Source: Pyrenophora tritici-repentis (Eukaryota > Ascomycota > Dothideomycetes > Pleosporales > Pleosporaceae). Taken from it: a DNA stretch of 64,000 nt. The first letter of the stretch is position 1. Each line of letters opens with the position of its first letter. Where the stretch lies: positions 1,736,001 through 1,800,000 of the forward strand of contig NC_089396.1 of the NCBI RefSeq assembly GCF_003171515.1. The letters are read 5' to 3'. The notes under the pieces were generated by a model that saw only the letters and a list, made by a program, of their open reading frames with translations, was not told where the DNA came from and did no database searches. Below, in pieces: positions 46,790-58,466 of the stretch. The translations under genes were made by a program, and so were the position numbers.

Positions 46790-49700
46790 TTAGGCACCAG
46801 CTCCATAGTTTGCCGTCTCCATCTCGTGACGTCCTTCTGTGCGGGACTCTGTACGAGATTCTGTACGAGATTCTGTGCGGGATTCCGTTCGTGATTGTGC
46901 GCGTGAGCTCATGGAGAACAGTGACGGCTTGGAAACAGAGGCGCTGGAGTGTCGAGCTTTGATCGTATGTTGGTGGAGATGTGCAACATCATGTTTTCCT
47001 TTGCAGATGTTAGTCTGAATACAGTATTTGGTTTTCGGCCTTCTTACCATCGCAGCACGCTCGGACATTAGGCATGATGTAGTCTTCATCGCGTTCTTGC
47101 ACGTGCTCGTAGATGTCACGGCTTAGCTCGAGAGCCGAAGGACTGGGCTCCTCGTACGTCGCTGATTCAGTCCTACTATTGCGACGGCTAGCAAATGATC
47201 CGCGCATAGCAGACACGCTAGGACGGAGCATGCTGAACCTGCCGATAGAACCGTGGGCCGGCGGCTCGATTGACGATGCACGATGCTGTTTCACAGTTGA
47301 CTGCCGGATCGTGGGTACCTGAGTGTGTTCGCGAGAAGCTTCGTGTCGAATGGCATATGATGCTCTAGAACGCCCCGTCTGTCGCGACATGCTTCCGTAT
47401 CCGGCGTTGAACTCGGTATCAATTTCTCCAGAGGGCTGTTTCTTTGATTCCCTCTCCTGTTCCAGCTGTGGCACCGGTGGCACCGTTTTCTCTGGCTGTT
47501 CTCCACTGTCTTCGACTCGTTGGCATAGGTAGTTCAGAGCATTGTACCATGTCTCGTGTCTTTGACCCGTGGTTGCGGTAAACTTCATCGACCTGCCAGG
47601 CGTGATGACAAGCAAACTCTTCTGATGAAGCCCAGGAGGGAGAGGGTTGGGATCGTCAACCTCGAAAACAGACTCGATAGCTACACTCTTGGCTTTCAGT
47701 GTCGACTTATCGGCGCTTTGAGGGTCACGGTCGCTCCAGTACAACGTCCTTGTATAAGGATGAATCCAAAAGAAACGTCGGTGGCGATTCTCAGACATGC
47801 CTTCACGCCCAGTCTTGCGGGTGTACTTCCACAGGTACTCGCCGATCATGGTTTGAGTAATCGCCTGGATCATGCGCTTATCTGTGGCACCGGTAGGTAT
47901 TTCATTTGCGGCAAACGATGGGCCGCCCGGTATATTGAAGCGTTGATCCAGCTCAGAGGTGAATGAAGACAATGATGATCGGTGGCTGAGTGGTGAAGAT
48001 GCTCCACTTCGATGTGACTGTCGACGCACCCGGGGCGTGGTTCCGCCAGTCTTGGGTGTGGGGGTGAGGGTGTTGCTGCTTGTCTTGATAGTAGGCGTGT
48101 GCGGTCGTTTCTTATAGGCCGACGCCGGCTTTGAGGGTGGTCCCATTGTTCCTAGACTCCCCGGAGACATGGGCCTAAGAGATGCTGCAGCAATAGCTTC
48201 CCTGTGGTCTGAAGGCAGCGGAGGCGGCGTTGCAGTGCGAGAACGCATACTTCCAGAGCTACCAGGACGTCTCAGGTTCCGATTTGACTCATTTGCCTCT
48301 CTCCGAGTGGGTGACTCGGGGGTTGACAGAGCCCTCTCAACTGCAGCTGTGTTGATGAGACTACTCCATCGCTGGCTACGGGCAAGCAGCAGTTTGTCGA
48401 TTTGCTCAGCAGACACCATGGTCTGGGTGCCACCGTCGGCCATTGGTGCCCGGGGTCTCTTAAGTACGGCATTGGTACTCAAAGCCCCTAGAGGGACGCG
48501 AGCATCTCTGCTTTCAGTGGGGGAAGTATATGTCTCGGAAGAGGTACCCCTGTTCGAAGGCTGTACAGTATTCAAATAGCTGAGCTTAGGCATAGTCGAA
48601 TCCTGATTCTCCGTTGCTTCCGTCTGAGAAGCAGTAGTTGTCGAGGACGTTACAACCGCTCGTTGGGCAGTTACAGGTCTTGACGGCGATAATGGCTCAG
48701 TGCCTTGAGTAGCGAGAGAAGATAATGACATGGCAGGAATCTCAACACGGTTTGCCGTGGACGGACGAGGTGCTGGAGACGGAAGGAACGCTGGTAGCGT
48801 TGGAGACTCAGGTTGGTTATCATGAACAGTCCGCACATCAGAGAACTGGTGGACAGAGCCTGAAGCATCCACGGGCTCCGTCTGCAAAGCGCTGATGGCC
48901 GATACTTGCGGCGTCTGCTGTATCGGCTGCACAGGCTCAGTGCCTTGGGCGGTTACACTTGAAAAGCTCGCGAGAGCCGATGCTTTTGGTGCAATCGGCT
49001 CAGTTGTCTGTGATGAAAACACAGAGAATGAGGGAGGTGCAGGTCTTGAGGGCTCTACAGGGCTGGATCCCTGGAAGAACACTGGGGATAATTGTCTTGG
49101 GGCTGCTTTAGGCACCTCGACAGGGTCGGTAGACCAAGAAGAGAAGCCGGACATCTGCAGAACTGGCAGCTGTGGCATCAAAGGTTCCGTAGCATGTGAC
49201 GAAACCAGAGAAAACTGTTGTTTCTCTCGGCTTGGCGCGAGCGGTTCCGTTGCCTGTGTTGATGCTGTTGAGGACACCGACAGGGCTGGCCGGGGGATAT
49301 CTCTAGGCTCGGTCGTATTAGATGATACATTTGACATCTGCAGCAACACAGCTTGCTTCTGCGGTACTTCTCTTGGCTCGGTCGCATGAGATGATACATT
49401 TGACATCTGCAGCAACACAGCTTGCTTCTGCGGTACTTCTCTTGGCTCGGTCGCATGAGATGATACATTTGACATCTGCAGCAACACAGCTTGCTTCTGC
49501 GGTACTTCTCTTGGCTCGGTCGCATGAGATGACAGAATTGACATTTGCATCAACGGCGCCTGCTTCTGCAGCACATCTCTGGGTTCAGTCGCTTGAGCAG
49601 ACAGACTGGACACCCGAAGAGGTACATGCTGCTCCTTTTCGTGAGAGCTTTGCACAGGTGTATGCGAGGCCTCATCAGAGACTGACTTGGACTCAAATAC

Positions 49701-52541
49701 GCTTGACTCGGCCTCACTGTGTTCCTTGGGAACCGTCGACTGGGTGGACATAGCAGATGTCAACAACGCTCCTGGAATCAACAGATTCGATACAGAAGGC
49801 TCTTTCGGTTCTGTAGTCTGGTGAGAGACAGACGACATTCCTAGTAAAGGAGCGATTGTCTTTTCCACCACTGGCACAACAGGCTCAGTGCCTTGTGCGG
49901 AGAAACCTGACAGGCCAAGGGATGGGGGAGTAACATGTCGAGGCTCGGTGGCATGGGTAGACACCGATGACATAATTAAGGGGGTAACAGGTACCGCTCG
50001 CGGTGCTGTGTCTTGTGCGTGCAATGAAGAAAACGCGTGTAACGGTGCGATAGGAGCTCGTGGCTCGGTTCCTTGGGCGCACAAGGAAGACACAGCCAGC
50101 TGAGGTACCTTGAGAGCGCGTGGACTCGTGGTATGACCGGAAACAATTGAAAAATTAAGAGTAGGCGGGACCGCACGCTTGGGGTCAGTACCTTGAGAAG
50201 AAATGGAAGAGACACGGAGATCGGGACGAGGTGGAGCTCGTGGACTGGTGCCCTGTGAATGTAAGGAGGACATTTGCAATGTCGGTAGGTGTGTAGGCTG
50301 AGGTTCCGTAGTCTGGCTAGAAATTGAAGACAGTGTAACGGGCTGCGGAACATCTGGTTCAGTCATCATGCCTGAGTCTACCATCATCGGTCTTGAAATG
50401 TCAGAGTGCATGGCTGATTTCTGGAGCATGGGCTTTCTCGGCATATCTGGCGAAGAGTGACCTGCATACACCACACTGGATCGGCTGGGTGTACCTTCGA
50501 CAGAGCTGCCGTCGTCGTCGTCCCCACTGAGGTCATTCAATTCCGCAAAGAGGCTCTTGCCTTGAGCAGGAGTATTCTCGTTGCTGCTGCTGATGTAGCT
50601 AGCAGGAGAATCTCTCGACCCTGGCGGTGTGCCGACAAACATGTCTGGAACGCCCCTTGGTGTTGATCTGCGGGTGCTGCTGTCCCTCGGCCTCAACCTC
50701 AAACGAGAATTCTTATGGAGAATGGGTGTCCTGAAGTTGATCTCATCCTCGTCACCAGAAGCAGATGCTGTACTCCGGAAGGAGTTCATGCGATTCACAC
50801 TCGCAATCGATGGTCGACTACGAAGTGTAGCAGCCTTGGTAGGGCTTTCGGTCTCGGTCAGCTGGTCACTGCTGTCTTCGTCCAGCGTCTCGGCCCCGGT
50901 CTGGAATGCATCTGACTCTGTTGTCATGCCGTCGCGTTCGTTGGCGGTCTCGAAAGCAGCATCTGATGTCTCGTTGGCAGTCTCAAACCCATTGTATGCA
51001 ACAGTCCTAGATCCAACCGGAACCAATACTGGTGCGGAGCCTGATTGTTGCGGAGGCCGACTTGGAGTTTCGAGCACACTCTCTTGCTCCTCCCACTCGT
51101 CGTCCTCGACATCTTCTACAATCTCCTGTGTGCCAGTGCGGTATGCTCCAAGACGGTCGGGGCGAGCGGGCTTCTTGAACATTTCCTTATCGCTCTTCCT
51201 TCGCTTAGTGGCACTGCCGGGTCCAACCAGAGAGCGCGTGGTGTCCAGCTCGTCTCGGGCATCTTGAAGCATGCGCTTCAGCTCTATCTTCTCGGTCTTT
51301 TCACGGTGGATGTTGTTCTTGAGCTGTTGAATCATGCGGTGAGCGTGCTGGAGCGAGTGCTTCAAGGTCTCCGACTCGAGCTGACCATGACGGGGAGTAG
51401 CCTTGGCTGGAGATACGGGAGGCGAGTGCTCTGGAGTTCGATCATCATCATTTGCACCATCATCATCGCCAGATGAGTTGTCGTCATGGCCACGCTCCTC
51501 AGATCTTGCACGGTACGAAATAGCCTTTGCCAGCTCCTGGTTCTTGGATGTGAGCTCTTCGACTTTGCGCTGCATTGCAATTTTCTCAGTCTCAGCCATG
51601 GCGGCACTACGGCGGAGACTGGAGAGTTCTGTCTCGTGCTGCTTGGTCTTGTTGACATGGTCGTCGTTGAGCTTCGAATACATTTGCTTCAGCTCCTCAA
51701 CTTCCCTCTCCAGTGTTGACGCTTCTGAGCGAGCTTGGTTGAGCGCATGATTGAGGCGGTGTTCCTTATCCGCCGCCGCCTTGGATTGCGCTTCCGACTC
51801 GCGAACTTGAGTTTCCAGATTCCAGTTGACATCCTTGAGTCGCGACTCGCTCTCGTCTAGGGTACGGAGACGTTGAGACAGGCCTTCAACTTCAATTTCC
51901 AGTTGAGATCTGTCAAGATCAGCCGCCTTGAGGGCCTCATCTTTCTCAAGCAGGACAGCCTGGAGCTCCTTGAGTTGAGAAAGGAGAGACGTAGAGATTT
52001 CAGTTGCCAGGGCGATATCATTAATGCGGCTCGGCTGCTGGTTCCTCTGCTTTCGCGACGGGACGCTCACTTTGGTAGGCGAGGCGACGGATTCACTGGA
52101 GTAGATCGAAGCGCCGCCGATCGCGTCCGTCTCGCCGCTGGGCACGCGGGACTTTGGGAGAAAAGCACGAGCTGTCTCCCTGCCAACCTCGTTGAACTCC
52201 TTTTCCAGCTCAGCCAGTCGCTGGCGCAACTCGGGCCCGATGTCGTTGTCCTCCTGTTGATGCTCGACCTCCTGCAGTTTGTCCTCGAGCTCCTTCCGCT
52301 GTTGGACGAGCGCATTACCGAGATGCGATGTTTCCTGCAATCGGCGCGTCGTCTCGGCCAAATGGGCTTGCAGGGCCCGCTTTGCTTGCATGGGCGATCC
52401 GTTGAGATAGAGGGAAAATTGCGAATTATCAAAGGCCGAGTATCGTTGGCGGTGGTTGTCTTGCGGTGCCATGAGAAACGGGTCAGAGCCATTTCGGTGC
52501 TCCACCGAGAGCGCGCCCGGCGGAGGATTTGCTGCCGCCAT
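46790..52541 (-). CDS. apsA: ApsA/Num1-like cortical anchor with PH domain and degenerate TEP repeats
   Basis: Two exons (52541-47048, 46998-46790) join in phase (GTAAGA, GACTAAC, AAAG) to 1900 residues. Residues ~50-430 are coiled coil (LEDKLQEVEHQQEDNDIG, AEETEKIAMQRK-like segments). Residues ~430-730 are Ser/Asp-rich. Residues ~730-1285 hold about 23 degenerate copies of a ~23-residue unit with core SSxxTEP. A disordered Pro/Ser stretch follows, then a PH domain at ~1550-1680 (GEYLWKYTRKTGREG, RHRRFFWIHPYTRTLYWSDR, HETWYNALNYLCQR). The last exon adds a short SRTE repeat tail. This order matches fungal ApsA and yeast Num1, which bind the plasma membrane through the PH domain and capture dynein to position nuclei and mitochondria. 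An intron near the 3' end is easily missed, and the frame would otherwise end ILYSD. Confidence 0.9.
46832..46892. repeat. 12-base SRTE-coding repeat in the ApsA-like last exon
   Basis: About five copies of a 12-base unit encode Ser-Arg-Thr-Glu in the C-terminal tail of the ApsA-like protein. Confidence 0.8.
49321..49527. repeat. three near-perfect 69-base repeats in the ApsA-like gene
   Basis: Copies start at 49321, 49390 and 49459, and a diverged fourth at 49528. Each encodes one 23-residue unit containing VPQKQAVLLQMSNVSS and ATEPRE. Their near-identity against diverged flanking units shows recent expansion. Confidence 0.9.
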
Positions 52542-53728
52542 GGTGTCGCTAATCGTGTGGTCCTACAGTCCCATTGCCCGCGTAGATTCGTTCGCTTCGA
52601 CGGAGCCGGGGGAGATAGATATAGGAGCGGGCGTGGCGTGGCTTGGCGTGTAGGTAGTAGGTGTGGTGAAGGAGCAATCAAGGAGCGCGGAATGCGGCGA
52701 AAAGGGGTGGATGCGTGCGGTGGTAGCAGTGAGCAGAGTCGTTTGTGTGTTTCACTCAGCCAGGGCGAGGCCGGAATGCACAAAGACGTTTGGTGGAGGA
52801 TGACGCGCAGGCAGGCAAAGGGAAGCACGGCGACTGCTGGTGCTGGTGCTCGATGGCGTTAGGGGTCAGACTAGAGAAAAGAAGCAAAGGCGCATTACCA
52901 GGCAGAGCCCAGGAACGACAACGAAAAAGAAACAACAAGGGAATGCCGAACGGGCTGGAGGGGCGACAGAGGCGACGGAGGAGGGACGACGAGAGCGCGG
53001 ATGATGTTGTGCAGAGAGCGAAATGAAGCGACCGTGCGCGTTGACGCTTTCACGCTTTCAAGCAAGCCAGAGGTGCACCCACAACATCAATAGAGGTGCA
53101 GGTTCATGTACCCCACCGTAGGTTCGCGCCAGCCGCAGCAGCTGCGCACTTGATGCACGTCTCCATTTGACTACGTAGGCGTGCAGCGGGCCCCTCACCA
53201 CTGCTAGGCCGAGGAAGGCGGTTTGTGTACGCGATTGGATCAGAAGGATTCCGAGGCGCGCGCCGCATTACCACAAGTACCATACATTCTCTGATAGCAG
53301 GGATATCTTGAAGGCATGAAAGGGGTGGTTGATACAGATTGGTACTCTCAGTCTGGCCAGTGGTGCTACTGGGATGCACATGTTTGCAACTTGTGTATAC
53401 ACAGGTTCACGTCTTTGTCCGACTGCTGCTAGGACGAGCATCGCCGAATATCCTGCCATTACCGCGCCACTTTCAAATCCCAACCCAAAGGCCCGAACGC
53501 TACAACCATGGCATTGTTGGAGGTACTGAAGTACGGCTCCAAATTACTTGACGATGATCTCGGTGCATCTCCCGACGCGCTGAGATGACCCAATCCATTG
53601 CGCCACTTCCCCAGATTACGTCACGTGCTGTGATTTCTCAGCCACACGTTTGGTGCAAGTTTACACGCTCAGTCCCACGCCAACCTCACTCACTACCAAC
53701 CGCCTTTCATTCGACCCCGGCCTACACC
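52542..53728. promoter_or_regulatory. divergent interval between the ApsA-like gene and CWC24
   Basis: About 1.2 kb between opposing start codons, long enough for separate promoters. A plus-strand frame of 329 codons (51873-52862) overlaps from the ApsA-like gene but is only its antisense. No other feature is seen. Confidence 0.5.
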
Positions 53729-54655
53729 ATGGACACACCTGTAGTCAAATTCAAAAAGCGAGGAGCAAAAGCTGCGCCCCGCAAAGTCGCGCCGCCACCT
53801 CCCAACTCAGATTCAGATTTCTCGTCCGGGTCAGAGGCTGAAGGCGAAGATGGGCGCGTAGTGAAGCGGCGAAAGGTCAACAGCAACGCGCTCAAAGCAT
53901 CGACAACAGATCAGCAAATCAAGCCAGAAGTAGAGGGCACGACCCAATACGCCGCGAATCGCTCGGCAGTAATAGAAGCAAGCAATGATGCGACCAAGCA
54001 ATCCAACTGGTACGAAGAGGATGCCGATGAAGCTCTCAGCTCCAAGAATCTGCTCGGTACCACGCGAACCAAACCCACGACGTTCATCGAGAAGAATCCC
54101 GACGCCCCAAATCGCCAAGTAGGGCCCATGAAAGCATCAACGAATATACGCACAATCACCGTGACAGATTACACCCCAGATGTATGCAAGGACTACAAGC
54201 AGACAGGCTTCTGTGGTTTCGGCGACAACTGCAAGTTCCTCCACGCCCGTGAGGACTATGCGGCCGGCTGGAAGCTGGATCGCGAGTGGGAAATGTCCAC
54301 CAAGGGCAAAAAGCCAGGAGGTACCGTTGTCGCCTCTGCGAACAAGGATAACAAAGAAAAGGATGAAGATGGCATTGATTTTGCGCTTCTGGAGAAGATA
54401 CCATTTGCCTGCCTCATTTGCAAGAAGCCGTACAAGACCCCCATCATAACCAAGTGTGGCCACTACTTTTGCGAGGCGTGCGCTTTGAAGAGATACCGAA
54501 AGGATCCTACATGTGCGGCATGTAATGCAAAGACATATGGTGTTTTCAACGGCGCGAAAAACCTGCAAAAACTTCTGGAAAAAAAGCAGAAATGGGAGGA
54601 CAAGAAGAAGGCAGAGGAGGAAGAGAAGGCAAAAGAAGAAGAGAGCGGCGACTGA
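53729..54655 (+). CDS. CWC24: pre-mRNA-splicing factor Cwc24 (CCCH-RING)
   Basis: A single exon of 308 residues from the ATG at 53729 (MDTPVVKFKKRGAKAAPRKV). The frame is open upstream, but no earlier ATG gives a family-like start. A CCCH zinc finger CKDYKQTGFCGFGDNCKFLH (spacing 8-5-3) lies in the middle. It is followed by the basic linker AAGWKLDREWEMSTKGKKPG and a RING finger, CLICKKPYKTPIITKCGHYF with CEAC and CAAC. The acidic/lysine-rich tail ends EEESGD. Cwc24 joins the Bact spliceosome and is required for correct 5' splice-site recognition in the first step (family knowledge). Confidence 0.95.
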   Translation: MDTPVVKFKKRGAKAAPRKVAPPPPNSDSDFSSGSEAEGEDGRVVKRRKVNSNALKASTTDQQIKPEVEGTTQYAANRSAVIEASNDATKQSNWYEEDADEALSSKNLLGTTRTKPTTFIEKNPDAPNRQVGPMKASTNIRTITVTDYTPDVCKDYKQTGFCGFGDNCKFLHAREDYAAGWKLDREWEMSTKGKKPGGTVVASANKDNKEKDEDGIDFALLEKIPFACLICKKPYKTPIITKCGHYFCEACALKRYRKDPTCAACNAKTYGVFNGAKNLQKLLEKKQKWEDKKKAEEEEKAKEEESGD

Positions 54656-56276
54656 GGGTGTGGGGGGTGATTTTCACAAAAAACCCTTCGGATGGCAAAG
54701 AAGAAAACACTCGCCAAGACGCGCATTGGAGACGCCTCATGGCCTCATTCATCCATGCTCGGCCATCTTTCGTCCGCGCCATAGACGAATGTGGCGGTTA
54801 TAGCACGAAGTGATGAGCGCAAAATCGCCGCCAGACCTAGTGACATTGTCCATGTCTACAACAGTTTATATCGGGGCTACTAGCAAGACAGAGCCAGCTG
54901 GTCATGGAACTGAGACCCTAGGACTGTGGTCGGAGTAATTGTATTGCATCCTATACAACGGGGAAAAGCGTGCTTCAGGGCGACTGTTACCAAGATTAAA
55001 GCCATGGGAGTCTTGTCACCTTTGTATAAAACAGACTCATCTTCAAGTAGATCTAGTTTATGCCAGAACCTCTCAATCACGGTATATATTTCAAACATGT
55101 CTAGTTACCCATAATTCCTACTGGAAATATATTGCTCAAGTCTCGTGATGTCGTGCCAGTTCTGACGCGCTAATGTTTGCAGTTTCCAGGGGTTAGCTGT
55201 CGAACTATTGCTGGAGGCTAACCAGGTACTCTCCTCTATTTTTACTTTTGATTGATTGTTAGATCGAACTACGCTTGCTAGCTGTCACCGGCCCGTAGCC
55301 TAAAAAGGGGGCCACGCTACGTGTGTATGTCTGACGGAAGTCGCGCCTGGTTCGAGAGACATGATAACGAGATTAATTCTCTCACACGCATAAAGTGAAG
55401 GACCCACAACACGTGATATGCCATGATAACGGAAGGCTTGGCGCACGTGCAAATTAAAGCCCCGTAGCGCGGAGATTGATCGGTAGAGCTGGGTGCACGT
55501 TCGCTACCGAGTGTTGCATCGGGGAACCCCTCCAGCCGTTCACGCTGGCTGGTCGGGAGCATGTGAACAGGACGATAACAGGCGCAAAGTGGGGGTCTTG
55601 ACGGCTAAGGCGATGGAAAGCGCACACAGGCTCAGTGTGCTGGCGGCTGGAGAGAGCCGGGGCGTGTACGCGTGTTGTGGCAGCGTCGAGGTTGGCTATG
55701 TCGACGCCGAACGCTTCTAGAGCCGTTGATCTCTGCACGCGTTTGAGTAGCCCCACGGCACTACCGGTCTGAAGAGGCAAAGCGGGTGTTTGATAGTAAC
55801 CAGAGTGAAAAGCGTTCAGATGGGATCCATGGGCGGCGTGCCCCTCATGACCGTCGGAGGACAGCAGAGATTTTAGAATCTAGAGTCCTGTCTTTGCCTC
55901 TTTCTCCGCCCCGTACGCCCGCGAGTGTTGCCGCCGCCCGTCCGCGTGAGCGTCTGTTGTTGCCGTTGCCGTTGCCTGGCGTGAGCCACAGCAAAGCAGT
56001 CCTGTGACCTCGCTCCCGTCCAATCGCCCGTTGGATTCCGAATGCGTCAGTCTCCGATTCCAGGTACGCGACGGGCCACTGCGACAATCGCAGGCGGCGC
56101 TGCATATAACCGCCCGCCATGAGTGCGACTGACGCTGCTCAGGTGCCGCCAAGTATTCATAACAATTCCCGCTCTATATAACCACAGAAAGGACCCAAAG
56201 TTGTGTGCCCGGCACTCGCCCAAAGCGGCTCCCATCCCGCCGATCAGAAGACTCACATACTCTCAAAACCCAGTCC
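54656..56276. other. 1.6-kb interval, no gene seen
   Basis: 3' flank of CWC24 and 5' flank of the next plus-strand gene. A GC-rich, pyrimidine-rich patch at ~55880-56110 looks like promoter or leader DNA. No open frame is convincing. Confidence 0.45.
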
Positions 56277-57893
56277 ATGCTTCTCAACGCCGACCCGACT
56301 CTGGCCGAGGTCCCAGGCTTCACCAGAGAGCAATTGGATGGCTTGGCCCGCAGTGTCGAGCTGAGGCGCCAGCAGCTCGAGCAGGACATTCAGCACTATA
56401 TTAGGGCCAAGCAGCAAGAACTGCGCCAGCATGAGCAAGAGGTACCATCCATTTGCCTTTCTTTGATGACAATGCGTGCGAGGTGGCTGATTCGGGCCTA
56501 GCTTGTTAACCGGTACCGCTCAATGGAATGCGATCAACAATCAGCCTCTGCCCAAGGCACCTGCACTACTAATGCTGAGCACATTGTTACGTCGCCCGAC
56601 CCGAGGGAGTCTGAGCCTGACCCAGACCCGGAGCCCGAAGAGAGGACCAGGCAGAAGAAGCACACCAAGGTGCACAAGCGGGAGAAGGAGCTCTATGGCT
56701 TAGTCACGCCAGTGTTCCTGCCACTACTCGACGCACGCGACACGTCGCCCGAGAAGAAGAAGAAGAAGTTGTCGAGGCCCGAGATTGTGCATCGTGCCTA
56801 CAGCGCACCGAGCATATCCGAGGCGGGCGCATCGAGAGATGCCGAGCACGCCCAAGAGGACCGGAAGCCCAGGATGGATCCTAGGGACATGGATGGCATA
56901 GCACTGGGAGAGACCGTCAAAGAGAAGCAGTCCGCAGACACAGCAGCAACAGCAGCAACAGCAGCAGCAGCAGCAGTAGCAGCGAGGAAGTCGAAGCGCT
57001 CCACCATGAAGAAGTCAGCCCTGCGCCACAAGGACACGCCCCGGTCGCGATCTTCCCGCAAGAGAGTCAGTCTGGTTATCGACGGCCACACTGTCCTTCC
57101 AGCAGATACTGTCGACGAGCCGCCTCTCACATCACCCAGCAGCGAAGCTACATCGGCCTCCAATTCAACCGCCTCTCTCGACGACTTGATAGATCCGCGC
57201 CTCACGACACCAGAGACACCTGTCTATCTCGAGCACCGCGACGCCGTCCACCATAGCCTCCCACTCCCAATGACCAATGCGATTCGCTCAGCAACCAAAG
57301 CGCTCTCTGAAGCTCAAGCACCCATTTCAATTGCAGCCGACCACTCACCGCCCTCTCCGCGCTCCCCAAGCATATCTTTCACCGCCGCGCAAACAGCAAC
57401 ACGCTCATTCTTCGATCTGCCACCTATGAGCCAGCACGCACAGTCGATCCCAGAAACCGCCGGCTCTGAGCCCATCTACCCCAACTCGACCGCCACATCC
57501 GCCGAACTCGAAAGCGACGAGCTCGCCGACGAAGACCCAAATTTCAATACTTACGTAGGCGGTTTGCACGGCTCGGGCGTCGATGACGTAAACCAGGTGG
57601 GCAGCTACGGCTACCCGAGCAGTCTGGGCGCAAGTTACATGGAGAGCTACATGCAGAATCGCCCACTGAGCGTGAGGATGCAGGCCGCGAACAAGGCGGG
57701 TTTGGGCGACATTGAGAAGAGGATTCTACTCGAAGAGAAGGAAGACGAAGACGAGGAGGAGGAGGAGGAGGAGGAGGTTGAAGATGAAGACGAAGACGAT
57801 GATTTTGTGACTCATTCACAGGTGGAGAGGGGTAGAACACAAGACAAGGACAAGGATGACGATAACTTCATGGGCGACATGGACGATTTCTGA
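56277..57893 (+). CDS. hypothetical protein with N-terminal helix and acidic tail
   Basis: Two exons (56277-56441, 56502-57893) join in phase 0 across a 60-base intron (GTACCA donor, CCTAG acceptor) to 518 residues. The joined helix reads continuously: RAKQQELRQHEQE then LVNRYRSMECDQQ. Residues ~1-70 form an amphipathic coiled coil (DPTLAEVPGFTREQLDGLAR). A basic stretch near residue 95-110 (RQKKHTKVHKREKELYGLV) is followed by a long disordered Ser/Pro/Ala region, including an Ala run and a KRSTMKKS nuclear-signal-like patch. The last ~60 residues contain a run of Glu/Asp and end FMGDMDDF. I do not recognise a family. Conserved-looking ends and a disordered middle suggest a scaffold or nuclear protein (inference). 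Confidence 0.8.
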
Positions 57894-58466
57894 AACCTGA
57901 AAACATTCTGAGTGTAATGTGGGATACATTACAATGGACGCATGATTGGCGTATACTGGGCTGTCTTTGGGCGTCGTTTTGGATACCAGCGCTACGAACA
58001 GCAGGGTTGCGACTATGAGCTTTGAAGCTCGCCGCTACATTGAAGGAAAGGAAGACGATCGGGTACGACACTCTGATCAAGAACGCCAGCTGCGCTTTGG
58101 ATATGCAACATGCCGGCTCCTATGCAGCTACACGGTCGGGCCTCTTAAGGCGACGACGGGACGGGCCAGCATCGGATAGGAATGATGGATGGGCATTTGA
58201 CGGAGTCACAGGAATACATTGATAGCTCTCTCGCACCTACGTATATCGAGAGAAGGTACTCATGTACATATGGGAGGCGTTCTTTGCGCAGATATGGGAG
58301 AAATGTCATAGGCTAACGGATGGAAACGGGGAATGGGAAGGACTTTTCCATGCTTTGTAGCATAATATATGCCAATCCAGCTATAAACAAGCAAACACAT
58401 CTCCACCACCATTACACACACTTTGTCATGGGCATATATTAAAGTTACAACCCCACCCTACCCCAC
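57894..58466. other. tail-to-tail interval
   Basis: About 570 bases between the convergent stop codons of the hypothetical gene and the alpha/beta hydrolase. No feature recognised. Confidence 0.55.

Noticed and set aside
51873..52862. 329-codon plus-strand frame
   Set aside because: Antisense of the coiled-coil start of the ApsA-like gene; no domain of its own.
56448..56520. Alternative intron in the 518-residue gene using acceptor AATCAG or CCCAAG
   Set aside because: Those acceptors need a phase-1 donor; the CCTAG acceptor at 56501 matches the phase-0 donor and continues the helix.
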